This document shows, in pieces, positions 25,101 through 33,285 of a stretch of DNA of 64,000 nt. The stretch's first letter is position 1. Every line of letters begins with the position of its first letter. The notes under the pieces are model-generated. The model made no database searches and was not told where the DNA came from. It saw nothing but the letters and a program-made list of their open reading frames with translations. The stretch spans positions 7,079 to 71,078 of the forward strand of contig JBGAHO010000019.1 of assembly GCA_044226195.1 (NCBI GenBank), read 5' to 3'. The position numbers were made by a program, and so were the translations under genes. Source of the DNA: RPQJ01 sp044226195 (GTDB taxonomy: Bacteria > Pseudomonadota > Gammaproteobacteria > Steroidobacterales > Steroidobacteraceae).

Positions 25101-26897
25101 ATGACCGGAGCCGAGATCATCGTGCAGGTCCTGGTCGACGAGGGCGTGGACGTCATCTTCGGCTACAGCGGCGGCGCGATCCTGCCGACGTACGACGCGG
25201 TGTTCCGCCACAACGCGCAGGAGACTGCGGCCAGCCACGGCCACCCGATGCCGCTGATCGTGCCCGCCAACGAGCAGGGCGCGGCCTTCATGGCGGCGGG
25301 CTATGCACGCGCGAGCGGCAAGGTCGGCGTCTGCATCGTCACCTCCGGCCCGGGCGCGACCAACACCGTGACGCCGGTGCGCGACTGCGCCGCGGACTCC
25401 GTGCCGATCGTCGTGATCTGCGGCCAGGTGCCGACCGCCGCGATCGGCACCGACGCGTTCCAGGAAGCGCCGGTCAGCAACATCATGGGCGCGGTGGCGA
25501 AGCACTGCTTCCTCGTCACCGATCCGACGCGCCTCGAGGCGACGGTGCGCACGGCATTCGATCTCGCGCGCACTGGCCGGCCCGGCCCGGTCGTGATCGA
25601 CGTGCCGAAGGACGTGCAGAACTGGCAGGGCGCGTTCCAGGGCGAGGGCCACCTGCCGGCGCGCGGCTATCGCCAGCGCATGCAGCAGGTCCTGCGCAGC
25701 GCGGTCGACGAGCCGCAGTGCGCGCAGTTCTTCGCGATGCTCGGCGAGGCGCGGCGGCCGCTGATCTACGCGGGCGGTGGCGTCATCCACGGGGAGGCCG
25801 CGGCGGAACTGCGGGCCTTCGCCGAGGAATTCCAGATCCCGGTTGTCACCACGCTGATGGGCATCGGCGCGGTCGACACCACCGCGCCGCTGTCGATGCG
25901 CATGCTCGGCATGCACGGCGCGGCGTTCGCGAACTACGCGGTCGAGGACTGCGATTTCCTGGTCGCGCTCGGGGCGCGCTTCGACGACCGCGTGGCGGGC
26001 GTGCCCGCGAAGTTCGCGCCGAATGCGAAGCGCATCGCGCACATCGACGTCGACGGCTCGGAGATCAACAAGGTCAAGCGCGTGCAGTGGAACCACGTCG
26101 GCCTGATCCCGCCGGCGCTCGAGGCGCTGCGCGGCTACGGTCGTCGCCAGGGATTCCGGCGCGACTGGTCGGAGTGGCACGGCCACCTCGGCGTGCTCAA
26201 GCAGAAGTACGCGATGAACTACGATCGCGACAGCGAGCTGATCCAGCCGTACTACGTGATCGAGGAGATCAACAAGCTCACGAAGGGCGCGGCGGTGATC
26301 GCGACCGGCGTCGGCCAGCACCAGATGTGGGCCGCGCAGTACTTCGACTTCCGCGAGCCGCGCCTGTGGCTGACCTCGGGCAGCATGGGCACGATGGGGT
26401 TCGGGCTGCCGGCCGCGATCGGGGCACAGTTCGCGCGCCGCGACAAGCTGGTGATCGACATCGACGGCGACGCGAGCATGCGCATGAACCTCGGCGAGCT
26501 CGAGACCGTCACCACCTACGACCTGCCGGTCAAGGTCGTGGTGCTGAACAACTTCGGCGACGGCATGGTGCGCCAGTGGCAGAAGCTGTTCTACAAGGGA
26601 CGGCATGCCGGCAGCGACAAGTCGCTGCACAAGAAGGACTTCGTCAAGGCCGCGCAGGCGGACGGCTACCGCTATGCCGTGCGCCTCGACCGCAAGGCCG
26701 ACGTGCCGCGCGTGGTGAAGGAGTTCATCGAGTTCGACGGCCCGGCATTCCTCGAGGTGATCATCGACACCGAGGCCGGCGTGTACCCGATGGTCGGCCC
26801 CGGGCAGGCCTACGACGCGATGATCACCGGCGACCACATTCCGTCGCGCAGCGCGCGCGACGTACCGCCCCCGCCCGACACCACCGAGATGTTCTGA
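25101..26897 (+). CDS. ilvB: Acetolactate synthase large (catalytic) subunit, ThDP-dependent
   Basis: The 598-residue enzyme condenses pyruvate to acetolactate (or acetohydroxybutyrate) in branched-chain amino-acid synthesis. The catalytic glutamate is E58 in PANEQGAAF. FGYSGGAILP, TSGPGATN, the central FAD-binding domain (LMGIGAVDTT, GARFDDRVAG) and the C-terminal ThDP motif (DIDGDASMRMN then VVLNN) are all present. The ATG at 25101 places the family N-terminus TGAEI at position 2; an upstream GTG (25044) is an alternative. It is divergent from ilvH, with only this small-subunit gene nearby to pair with it. Confidence 0.93.
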   Translation: MTGAEIIVQVLVDEGVDVIFGYSGGAILPTYDAVFRHNAQETAASHGHPMPLIVPANEQGAAFMAAGYARASGKVGVCIVTSGPGATNTVTPVRDCAADSVPIVVICGQVPTAAIGTDAFQEAPVSNIMGAVAKHCFLVTDPTRLEATVRTAFDLARTGRPGPVVIDVPKDVQNWQGAFQGEGHLPARGYRQRMQQVLRSAVDEPQCAQFFAMLGEARRPLIYAGGGVIHGEAAAELRAFAEEFQIPVVTTLMGIGAVDTTAPLSMRMLGMHGAAFANYAVEDCDFLVALGARFDDRVAGVPAKFAPNAKRIAHIDVDGSEINKVKRVQWNHVGLIPPALEALRGYGRRQGFRRDWSEWHGHLGVLKQKYAMNYDRDSELIQPYYVIEEINKLTKGAAVIATGVGQHQMWAAQYFDFREPRLWLTSGSMGTMGFGLPAAIGAQFARRDKLVIDIDGDASMRMNLGELETVTTYDLPVKVVVLNNFGDGMVRQWQKLFYKGRHAGSDKSLHKKDFVKAAQADGYRYAVRLDRKADVPRVVKEFIEFDGPAFLEVIIDTEAGVYPMVGPGQAYDAMITGDHIPSRSARDVPPPPDTTEMF

Positions 26898-26899
26898 CA

Positions 26900-26946
26900 G
26901 GGAACACTCACTGTTTTTCCGTCGCGGAAAAATCGTGAGTGCTCCC
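26900..26946. repeat. Second long hairpin of the repeat family
   Basis: GGGAACACTCAC (26900-26911) pairs with GTGAGTGCTCCC (26935-26946) with one mismatch. Inside, TTTTTCC (26914-26920) pairs with GGAAAAA (26926-26932). Size and layout (G-run, ACAYTC, T-run, GC-rich loop, A-run) match the hairpin at 15310. It follows the ilvB stop by two bases, so it can also serve as the ilvB terminator. Confidence 0.65.
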
Positions 26947-26968
26947 GATCCCCCGGTTCCCGTTCCGG

Positions 26969-26985
26969 AAAACAGGAATGTCCCC
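26969..26985 (+). repeat. Half-copy of the repeat containing the chromate transporter start codon
   Basis: AAAACAGGAATGTCCCC differs by one base from the right arm of the hairpin at 15342-15358. No matching left arm is intact upstream. The ATG inside this arm (26978-26980) is the most likely start of the chrA-like gene, and the AGGA just before it is also repeat-derived. Confidence 0.55.
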
Positions 26986-28231
26986 GATTCCAAGCTTCCG
27001 GGAGGCCGCGCACTTCTGGGTGCGGCTCGGCTTCATCTCGTTCGGCGGACCCGCCGGGCAGATCGCCATCCTGCACCGTGAAGTGGTCGAGCAGAAGCGC
27101 TGGCTCGACGAGCGCGCCTTCGTCGACGCGCTCAACTTCTGCATGCTGCTGCCGGGACCCGAGGCGCTGCAGCTCGCGATCTACCTTGGCTGGCGCCTGC
27201 ACGGGACGCGTGGCGGCCTCGTCGCCGGCCTCGCGTTCGTCCTGCCGGCGATCGTGCTGCTGCTCGTGCTCTCCTGGATCTACGCCGCCTACGGTCACGT
27301 GTCGACGCTGGCGGGCATGCTGCTCGGACTGAAGGCCGCGGTGCTGGGACTCGTGCTGCAGGCGCTCGAGCGCCTCGGTCGTCGCGCGCTGCGCACCCCC
27401 GTCCACGGGGCGCTCGCGGTCGGCGCGCTCGTCGCCATGCTGACCGGTGGACTGCCGTTTCCCGTCCTGATGCTCGGCGCGGCGCTGGCGGGATACCTGA
27501 TCACGCCGCGCTCCGCGGCGATGGCGGCACCGCCGGTGCCCGTGGCACGGATGCGCGGCGTGCGCGTGCTCGGCACTGCGGCCGTTCTTTGGCTGGCGCC
27601 GCTGCTGCTCGTCGCCGGCGCGCTCGGGCCGGATTCGATCTTCGCGCGCGTGTACCTGTTCTTCAGCAAGGCGGCGCTGGTGACGTTCGGCGGTGCCTAC
27701 GCCGTGCTCGGGTACGTCACTCAGCATCTCGTGCACGATCTCGGCTGGCTCACGGCGGAGCAGTCCGTCGCCGGACTCGCGCTCGCCGAAACCACGCCGG
27801 GACCGCTGGTGATCGTGCTGCAGTTCATGGGCTTCATGGCGGGCTGGAATCAACCGGCGCCGCTCGCGACGGGAGCCGCTGCGATCCTCGCTGCGCTGCT
27901 CGCCGCGTGGGCCACGTTCCTGCCGTCCTTCGCCTTCATCTTCGCCGGAGCGCCTTACGTCGAACGTCTCGCGCATGCGCCGCGCATCTCCGGTGCGCTC
28001 GCTGCGATCACCGCGGCCGTCGTCGGAGTGATCGCTGCACTGCTGGCGCAGCTCGTCGTCGCCGTGCTGTGGCCACACGGCGTGACTGCGGGAATCGACG
28101 TGCCCGCGCTCGTCATCGCGCTCGCCGCGGCCATGCTCCTGCGCAGTTCGCTCGCGCTGCACTGGGTGCTCGCACTGTGCGCGATCGCCGGCGTCGTCAG
28201 CAGCACGCAAATATTTAGCGCATTCATGTAG
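26978..28231 (+). CDS. chrA: Chromate transporter, ChrA (CHR) family
   Basis: This 417-residue inner-membrane protein has two homologous CHR domains. The first begins FWVRLGFISFGGPAGQIAIL and contains LNFCMLLPGPEALQLA. The second contains FFSKAALVTFGGAYAVLGYV and LAETTPGPLVIVLQFMGF. About ten to twelve hydrophobic helices are visible. It is the long bidomain type that exports chromate or takes part in sulfate-like oxyanion transport. The ATG at 26978 is inside a repeat arm; a GTG at 26939 is open in frame but lies in the preceding hairpin. Confidence 0.9.
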   Translation: MSPIPSFREAAHFWVRLGFISFGGPAGQIAILHREVVEQKRWLDERAFVDALNFCMLLPGPEALQLAIYLGWRLHGTRGGLVAGLAFVLPAIVLLLVLSWIYAAYGHVSTLAGMLLGLKAAVLGLVLQALERLGRRALRTPVHGALAVGALVAMLTGGLPFPVLMLGAALAGYLITPRSAAMAAPPVPVARMRGVRVLGTAAVLWLAPLLLVAGALGPDSIFARVYLFFSKAALVTFGGAYAVLGYVTQHLVHDLGWLTAEQSVAGLALAETTPGPLVIVLQFMGFMAGWNQPAPLATGAAAILAALLAAWATFLPSFAFIFAGAPYVERLAHAPRISGALAAITAAVVGVIAALLAQLVVAVLWPHGVTAGIDVPALVIALAAAMLLRSSLALHWVLALCAIAGVVSSTQIFSAFM

Positions 28232-28238
28232 CGCCTTT

Positions 28239-28305
28239 CGCATTCATCTTGAATGCGACCGAACCGCGCGCGACATCGATTCAATTCGGTTTCGATCGCG
28301 CGCGG
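28239..28305. terminator. Two adjacent hairpins after chrA
   Basis: CGCATTCA-TCT-TGAATGCG (28239-28257) is a perfect 8-bp stem. CCGCGCGCG (28264-28272) pairs with CGCGCGCGG (28297-28305), with an inner ATCGA/TCGAT pairing. Neither is followed by a T-run, so factor-independent termination is uncertain. They separate chrA transcription from the riboswitch leader. Confidence 0.45.
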
Positions 28306-28375
28306 CGAAGTGTGAGTCAATTCCTCTCCACTGCTGTTCGATCACGCGCCGCGGGAGAACACTGGCGCCGTCAAT

Positions 28376-28460
28376 TCACCAAGGGCAAACCCGTCGCAAG
28401 GCGGGGACGCAAAGCCTCCGGTCCACCGGCCGAGCCGTGGGATAGCGGGGTTACCGAGAG
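28376..28460 (+). promoter_or_regulatory. Class I cyclic-di-GMP riboswitch (GEMM-I)
   Basis: The core is a near-perfect match to the class I aptamer. AAGGGCAAACC (28381-28391) is followed by a stem capped by a GCAA tetraloop. GGGGACGCAAAGCCTCCGG (28403-28421) follows, then a second stem, and AGCGGGGTTACCGA (28444-28457) closes the junction. The same blocks occur in the Vibrio cholerae Vc2 aptamer. The 3' strand of the closing stem abuts the purine-rich GAGAGAGGG (28456-28464) ribosome site of the next gene, whose ATG is at 28472. No terminator stem lies between, so translational control is more likely than attenuation. Confidence 0.93.
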
Positions 28461-28471
28461 AGGGCCTCGTC

Positions 28472-31400
28472 ATGCTCCGCCGCAGATTCCCGCATGCGTT
28501 GATCGCAACGTTCGTCACCGCCCTCGCGGTCGCCACCGCGCCCGCCGAGGCCCGCACCCGCAACACGGCACCGGTCATCTCCGGCACGCCGGCCACCAGC
28601 GCCTTCGTCGGCACCGCGTACCGATTCGTGCCGACGGCCTACGACGCGAACGGCGACCGGCTGAGCTTCAAGATCAGCGGCAAGCCCGCCTGGGCGACGT
28701 TCAGCACCGCCACCGGCGCGCTGACCGGCACGCCGACGACAGCGGGCACGACCGGCAGCATCTCCATCAAGGTCAGCGACGGTCGCACGACGTCCGCGCT
28801 GCCGTCGTTCTCGATCACGGTCACCAAAGCGTCGGTCGTGAACCGCGCGCCGACGATCTCGGGTACCCCGGCCACGTCGGATGTCGCCGGTACGGCCTAC
28901 CAGTTCCGGCCGAGCGCCGCGGATGCCGACGGCGACGCGCTCGCGTTCAGCATCGCCAACAAGCCGGCCTGGGCGAGCTTCGATGCGACGACCGGCACGC
29001 TGTCCGGCACGCCGAGCGAAGCGAACGCCGGGACCTGCGCCAGCATCGTGATCTCGGTGAGCGACGGCCAGGCGACGGTGTCGTTGCCGGCCTTCGCGAT
29101 CATGGTCACCACGGCGAACCACGCGCCGGTCATCTCGGGCACGCCGACGACCTCGCTCACCGCAGGCACGGCGTACTCGTTCCGCCCGACGGCGTCGGAC
29201 GCGGACGGTGACGCGCTCACCTTCAGCGTCACGAACAAGCCGACGTGGGCGAGCTTCAGCGCCAGCACCGGCGCGCTCACCGGGTCCCCGACGGCGGGCA
29301 CCTACGGCAGCATCGTCATCAGCGTGAGCGACGGCAAGGCGTCGGCCTCGCTGCCGGCGTTCACGATCGCGGTCGCCGCGGCCAATCGTGCCCCGGTCAT
29401 CTCCGGTGCACCGGCGACGACGGCGACCGTCGGCACCGCCTATGCCTTCACCCCGACCGCGTCGGACGCGGACGGCGACGCGCTCACCTTCAGCATCGCG
29501 AACAAGCCGGCGTGGGCCAGCTTCAACGCGAGCAATGGCGCGCTGTCGGGCACGCCGAGCGCCGAAGGCTCGACCTCCGGCATCGTGATCTCCGTGAGCG
29601 ACGGCAAGGCCTCGGCCTCGCTGGCCGCCTTCAACGTCACGGTCAGTCCGGCCAACCAGGCCCCGACGATCTCCGGCACGCCCGCGACCACCGCGGACAC
29701 GGGCGCCGTGTACTCGTTCAAGCCGGCGGCGTCGGACGCGGACGGCGACACGCTGGGCTTCAGCGTGCAGAACAAGCCGTCGTGGGCGAGCTTCGACAGC
29801 ACGACCGGCACGCTCTCGGGCACGCCGACCAGCGCCGTCGTCAATTCGAACATCGTCATCGGCGTGACGGACGGCCGCGCCAGTGCCTCGCTGCCGGCGT
29901 TCTCCATCACGGTGACGGCCGTCAACCACGCGCCGACGATCTCGGGCGCGCCGTCGACGACGGCCACCACGGGCACGGCCTACACGTTCAAGCCGACGGC
30001 TGCCGATGCGGACGGCGACGCGCTGACTTTCAGCGTCACCGGCAAGCCGGCATGGGCCAGCTTCGACGGCGCGACCGGCGCGCTCGCCGGCACGCCGACG
30101 GTTGCCGGCACGTCCTCCGGCATCGTCATCAGCGTCAGCGACGGCAAGGCCAGCACCTCGCTCGCCGCGTTCTCCATCGTCGCCTCGGACCCGGTCGTCA
30201 ACCACGCGCCGACGATCTCGGGCACGGCGTCGAGTTCGGCCATCGCGGGCACGGCGTACTCGTTCAAGCCGACCGCCGCGGATCCGGACGGCGACGCGCT
30301 CACTTTCAGCATCGCGAACAAGCCGGCCTGGGCGGCCTTCGACAGCGCGACCGGCACGCTCGCCGGCACGCCGTCGACCGCCAACGCGGGCACGTTCTCG
30401 AACATCGCCATCTCGGTGAGCGACGGCAAGCTCACGGCCGCGCTGTCGCCCTTCGCGATCACGGTCACGGTGCCGAACCACGCGCCGACGATCTCCGGCT
30501 CGCCTGCGACCACGGCCACCACGGGCACGGCGTACTCGTTCAAGCCGACGGCCGCCGACGCGGACGGCGACGCACTGACCTTCAGCGTCACCGGCAAGCC
30601 GGCGTGGGCCAGCTTCGACAGCGCGACCGGCACGCTCGCCGGCACGCCGACGGTGGCGGGCACGTCCTCCGGCATCGTCATCAGCGTCAGCGACGGCAAG
30701 GCCAGCGCCGCGCTTGCCGCGTTCTCGATCGTTGCTTCGGACCCGGTCGTCAACCACGCGCCGACGATCTCGGGAGCGCCCGCGACCAGCGTGGTCGCCG
30801 GCTCCGCCTACTCGTTCAAGCCGACCGCGACCGACGTCGACGGCGACACGCTCACCTACAGCGTCGCGAACAAGCCGGCCTGGGCCAGCTTCAGCGCCAG
30901 CACGGGCACGCTGTCGGGCACGCCGTCGACCGCCAATGCCGGCACGTTCTCGAACATCGTCATCTCGGTGAGCGACGGCAAGGCCACGGCGGCGCTGTCG
31001 CCCTTCGCGATCACGGTCACGGTGCCGAACCGCGCGCCGACGATCTCGGGCACGCCGGTCACGACCGCGCAGGCGGACCAGCCGTACTCGTTCAAGCCGA
31101 CGGCCAGCGATGCGGACGGCAACACGCTCACCTTCAGCATCAGCAACAAGCCGGCCTGGGCGACCTTCGAGGCCTCGACGGGCATGCTGTACGGCACCCC
31201 GACCGCCGCGAACGTCGGCACCTACTCGAACATCGTCATCACGGTGAGCGACGGCCAGCTCTCCGCGCAGCTGGCGGCGTTCTCGATCACGGTGTCGCCG
31301 GCGCCGACCAAGTCGGTGACGCTGACCTGGAGCGTGCCCACCAGGAACACCGACGGCAGCAGCCTCGGCGATCTCGCGGGCTTCAAGGTGTACTACGGCA

Positions 31401-31564
31401 CGGCCTCGGGCCAGTACGCCACCACGCTCAGCCTGCCGAATGCGACCCTCAGCTCGGTCGTCATCGAGGGACTGACGACGGGCACCTGGTACTTCTCGAT
31501 CAAGTCGATCAACACGTCCGGTGTCGAGAGTGCCTATTCGGGCGAGGTGAACGCCGTCCTGTAA
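28472..31564 (+). CDS. Secreted protein with ten Ig-like repeats and a C-terminal fibronectin type III domain
   Basis: The 1030-residue protein has a Sec signal peptide (basic MLRRRF, hydrophobic 9-24, cleavage near ATAPAEA). Ten tandem repeats of about 91 residues follow, each with the pattern APTISGTP, YSFKPTAxDADGD, NKPAWASF, TGTLSGTP and VISVSDG. This is the putative-Ig (He_PIG/cadherin-like) family, whose DADGD turns are likely calcium sites. From about residue 947 there is a fibronectin type III module ending at the stop. No membrane anchor, LPXTG, PEP-CTERM or autotransporter domain is seen, so the route across the outer membrane is open. The riboswitch links its expression to cyclic-di-GMP, suggesting an adhesin or matrix protein. 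Confidence 0.88.
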   Translation: MLRRRFPHALIATFVTALAVATAPAEARTRNTAPVISGTPATSAFVGTAYRFVPTAYDANGDRLSFKISGKPAWATFSTATGALTGTPTTAGTTGSISIKVSDGRTTSALPSFSITVTKASVVNRAPTISGTPATSDVAGTAYQFRPSAADADGDALAFSIANKPAWASFDATTGTLSGTPSEANAGTCASIVISVSDGQATVSLPAFAIMVTTANHAPVISGTPTTSLTAGTAYSFRPTASDADGDALTFSVTNKPTWASFSASTGALTGSPTAGTYGSIVISVSDGKASASLPAFTIAVAAANRAPVISGAPATTATVGTAYAFTPTASDADGDALTFSIANKPAWASFNASNGALSGTPSAEGSTSGIVISVSDGKASASLAAFNVTVSPANQAPTISGTPATTADTGAVYSFKPAASDADGDTLGFSVQNKPSWASFDSTTGTLSGTPTSAVVNSNIVIGVTDGRASASLPAFSITVTAVNHAPTISGAPSTTATTGTAYTFKPTAADADGDALTFSVTGKPAWASFDGATGALAGTPTVAGTSSGIVISVSDGKASTSLAAFSIVASDPVVNHAPTISGTASSSAIAGTAYSFKPTAADPDGDALTFSIANKPAWAAFDSATGTLAGTPSTANAGTFSNIAISVSDGKLTAALSPFAITVTVPNHAPTISGSPATTATTGTAYSFKPTAADADGDALTFSVTGKPAWASFDSATGTLAGTPTVAGTSSGIVISVSDGKASAALAAFSIVASDPVVNHAPTISGAPATSVVAGSAYSFKPTATDVDGDTLTYSVANKPAWASFSASTGTLSGTPSTANAGTFSNIVISVSDGKATAALSPFAITVTVPNRAPTISGTPVTTAQADQPYSFKPTASDADGNTLTFSISNKPAWATFEASTGMLYGTPTAANVGTYSNIVITVSDGQLSAQLAAFSITVSPAPTKSVTLTWSVPTRNTDGSSLGDLAGFKVYYGTASGQYATTLSLPNATLSSVVIEGLTTGTWYFSIKSINTSGVESAYSGEVNAVL
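28568..31300 (+). repeat. Tandem array of ten Ig-domain coding repeats, about 273 bp each
   Basis: Ten in-frame units average 273 bp. Units 6-7 (29931-30482) and 8-9 (30483-31034) are especially alike and offset by exactly 552 bp, including long identical stretches and the shared SIVASDPVVNHAP linker. This suggests a recent duplication of a two-domain block. Copy number probably varies by recombination. Confidence 0.85.
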
Positions 31565-31578
31565 CGCATCCCCCCGGT

Positions 31579-31637
31579 CTTCCCCGCCCGCCCGGATGGC
31601 GGTCCCTCTCCTGCCAGGCGCAGGGTGGGCGGGGAAG
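31579..31637. terminator. Inverted repeat downstream of the Ig-repeat gene
   Basis: CTTCCCCGCCCGCC (31579-31592) is complementary to GGTGGGCGGGGAAG (31624-31637) except for one G-T position, with a 31-base loop. It lies 15 bases after the stop codon. The stem is strong but no T-run follows. Confidence 0.5.
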
Positions 31638-31741
31638 CGGATCCTCGGCCGTTGCGCCGACCTTGCGGGCGACCCACGCGGGCCGCCCGCTTTTCTGCGC
31701 GGCACAGTACCATGCGCGCTGTGTCATCCCGGGAGGCCCGC

Positions 31742-32161
31742 ATGAAGTACCTGCACACCATGGTCCGCGTCACCGACGTCGCGAAATCGCTGCGTTTCTA
31801 CTGCGACGCGCTCGGGCTCAAGGAAGTGCGGCGCTACGAGTCGCAGGAAGGACGCTTCACGCTGATCTACCTCGCCGCACCGGGCGACGACGACGCGCAG
31901 GTCGAGCTCACCTGGAACTGGGATCCCGAGCAGTACACGATCGGCCGCTCGTTCGGGCACCTCGCCTACCAGGTCGAGGACATCTACGCGGCCTGCCAGC
32001 GACTGGCCGACCACGGCGTGACGATCCTGCGTCCGCCGCGCGACGGGCGCATGGCGTTCGTGCGGTCGCCGGACGACATCTCGATCGAGCTGCTGCAGAA
32101 GGGCGGGGCCCTGCCGAAGGCCGAGCCCTGGGCCAGCATGCCGAACACCGGCACCTGGTGA
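31742..32161 (+). CDS. gloA: Lactoylglutathione lyase (glyoxalase I), VOC superfamily
   Basis: The 139-residue metalloenzyme isomerises the methylglyoxal-glutathione hemithioacetal to lactoylglutathione. The four metal ligands of the family are visible: His5 in LHTMVRV, Glu in QVELTWNWD, His in FGHLAYQV and Glu in SIELLQK. Spacing and flanking segments closely follow E. coli GloA. The ATG at 31742 gives the standard N-terminus; the frame is open further upstream but without family similarity. It faces murB convergently, 18 bases apart. Confidence 0.9.
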   Translation: MKYLHTMVRVTDVAKSLRFYCDALGLKEVRRYESQEGRFTLIYLAAPGDDDAQVELTWNWDPEQYTIGRSFGHLAYQVEDIYAACQRLADHGVTILRPPRDGRMAFVRSPDDISIELLQKGGALPKAEPWASMPNTGTW

Positions 32162-32179
32162 GCGCGGGCCCGCGTCGGG

Positions 32180-33208
32180 TCAGAACGTCGCGCCGATGAT
32201 CCGCGGCTCAGGCTCGAGCCCGACGCCGTAACGCTCGCGCACGGAGTCCGCGACCCGCCGGGCGAGCGCGAGCAGCTGCGTCCCCGACGCGCGACCGTGG
32301 TTCACCAGCACGAGGGCATGCTGCTCCGAGACCCCGGCGTCACCCTCGCGGGCGCCACGCCACCCGCATTGCTCGATCAGCCACGCCGCCGAGAGCTTGC
32401 GCGCATCACCGGCCGGGAACACCGGCAGGCGCGGGTGCGCGGCGGCGAGACGCTCGGCGAGTTCGACCGGCACCACGGGATTCTTGAAGAAGCTGCCGGC
32501 GTTGCCCACGACGGCCGGGTTCGGCAGCTTGCGGCGTCGCAGGCGGCGCACGGCCTCGGCGACGTTGACTGGCGTCGGTGCCGCGCCCATCGCCGCGAGC
32601 TCGTCGGCCACGCCGGCATACCCGAGCACGGGCGCGCGATGGCGGGGCAGGCGCAGCTCGATGGCACCGACGATCCAGCGCGCGGGTTCGGCCTTGAAGA
32701 GGCTGTCGCGATAGCCGAAGCGGCAGTCCTCGCGTCCGAGCCGCACCCAGGCGTCGCGCGTCCGGTCGTAGGCCTCGACCGCCGCGATGAATTCACCGAC
32801 TTCGACGCCGTACGCGCCGATGTTCTGGATCGGGGCGGCGCCCGCGTGCCCGGGAATCAGCGCGAGGTTCTCGAGGCCGCACAGCCCGTGCAGCAGCGTC
32901 CAGTCCACGAGCGGATCCCAGCGGCAGCCCGCCGACGCGCGCACCCGCGCGGCATCGCCCCGGTCCTCGACGATGCGCACGTCGTCGAAAGCGAGGCGCA
33001 GGACCATCCCGGGATAGTCGCCGGCGAACAGCACGTTGCTGCCCTCGCCGAGCACCAGCACGCCGTCGCGCGCCTGCGGCAGGGCGAGCACCTCGCCGAG
33101 CACCGCCGGGTCGTGCAGGGTCGCGAGGTGCGTCGCCGTGGCGTCGATGCCGAAGGTGTTGAGCGCCCGCAGCGATGCGTCGCGGGCCAGCGAATAGGCG
33201 GCGGCCAT
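32180..33208 (-). CDS. murB: UDP-N-acetylenolpyruvoylglucosamine reductase MurB (type I)
   Basis: The 342-residue flavoenzyme makes UDP-N-acetylmuramic acid for peptidoglycan. FAD-binding LGEGSNVLF is near 53-61 and IPGHAGAAPIQNIGAYG near 118-134. The GYRDSLFK arginine, the catalytic GNAGSFFKNP serine and the terminal glutamate in EPEPRIIG are all present. It lies downstream of flgN on the same strand, 77 bp away, so it may be read by late flagellar transcripts. It is an essential housekeeping gene and probably has its own promoter. Confidence 0.95.
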   Translation of the reverse strand: MAAAYSLARDASLRALNTFGIDATATHLATLHDPAVLGEVLALPQARDGVLVLGEGSNVLFAGDYPGMVLRLAFDDVRIVEDRGDAARVRASAGCRWDPLVDWTLLHGLCGLENLALIPGHAGAAPIQNIGAYGVEVGEFIAAVEAYDRTRDAWVRLGREDCRFGYRDSLFKAEPARWIVGAIELRLPRHRAPVLGYAGVADELAAMGAAPTPVNVAEAVRRLRRRKLPNPAVVGNAGSFFKNPVVPVELAERLAAAHPRLPVFPAGDARKLSAAWLIEQCGWRGAREGDAGVSEQHALVLVNHGRASGTQLLALARRVADSVRERYGVGLEPEPRIIGATF

Positions 33209-33285
33209 GCAGTCCTGTGCGAGCGGGGTACGCGTGACGGTGGAGCCGTGACGCTATGCCACCGCGCCACGCGAATCAACGGGGT

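Noticed and set aside
26939..26977. GTG start for chrA upstream of the chosen ATG
   Set aside because: It lies within the preceding hairpin arm and adds residues with no similarity to CHR proteins; the ATG at 26978 gives the family N-terminus, though its ribosome site is poor.
28472..31564. Possible CRISPR-like or satellite array because of regular repeats
   Set aside because: The period (about 273 bp) is a multiple of three, the unit encodes an Ig-like domain, and there are no short direct repeats with unique spacers.
28451..31705. Very long antisense open frame (over 1000 codons) opposite the Ig-repeat gene
   Set aside because: It mirrors the codon periodicity of the real gene, is full of Arg/Gly/Ala low-complexity sequence, and has no recognisable domain; long antisense frames are expected at this GC content.
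33209..33285. murB as part of the flagellar regulon
   Set aside because: It is only downstream of flgN by position; it is an essential wall gene and no flagellar promoter faces it directly, so functional linkage is not claimed.
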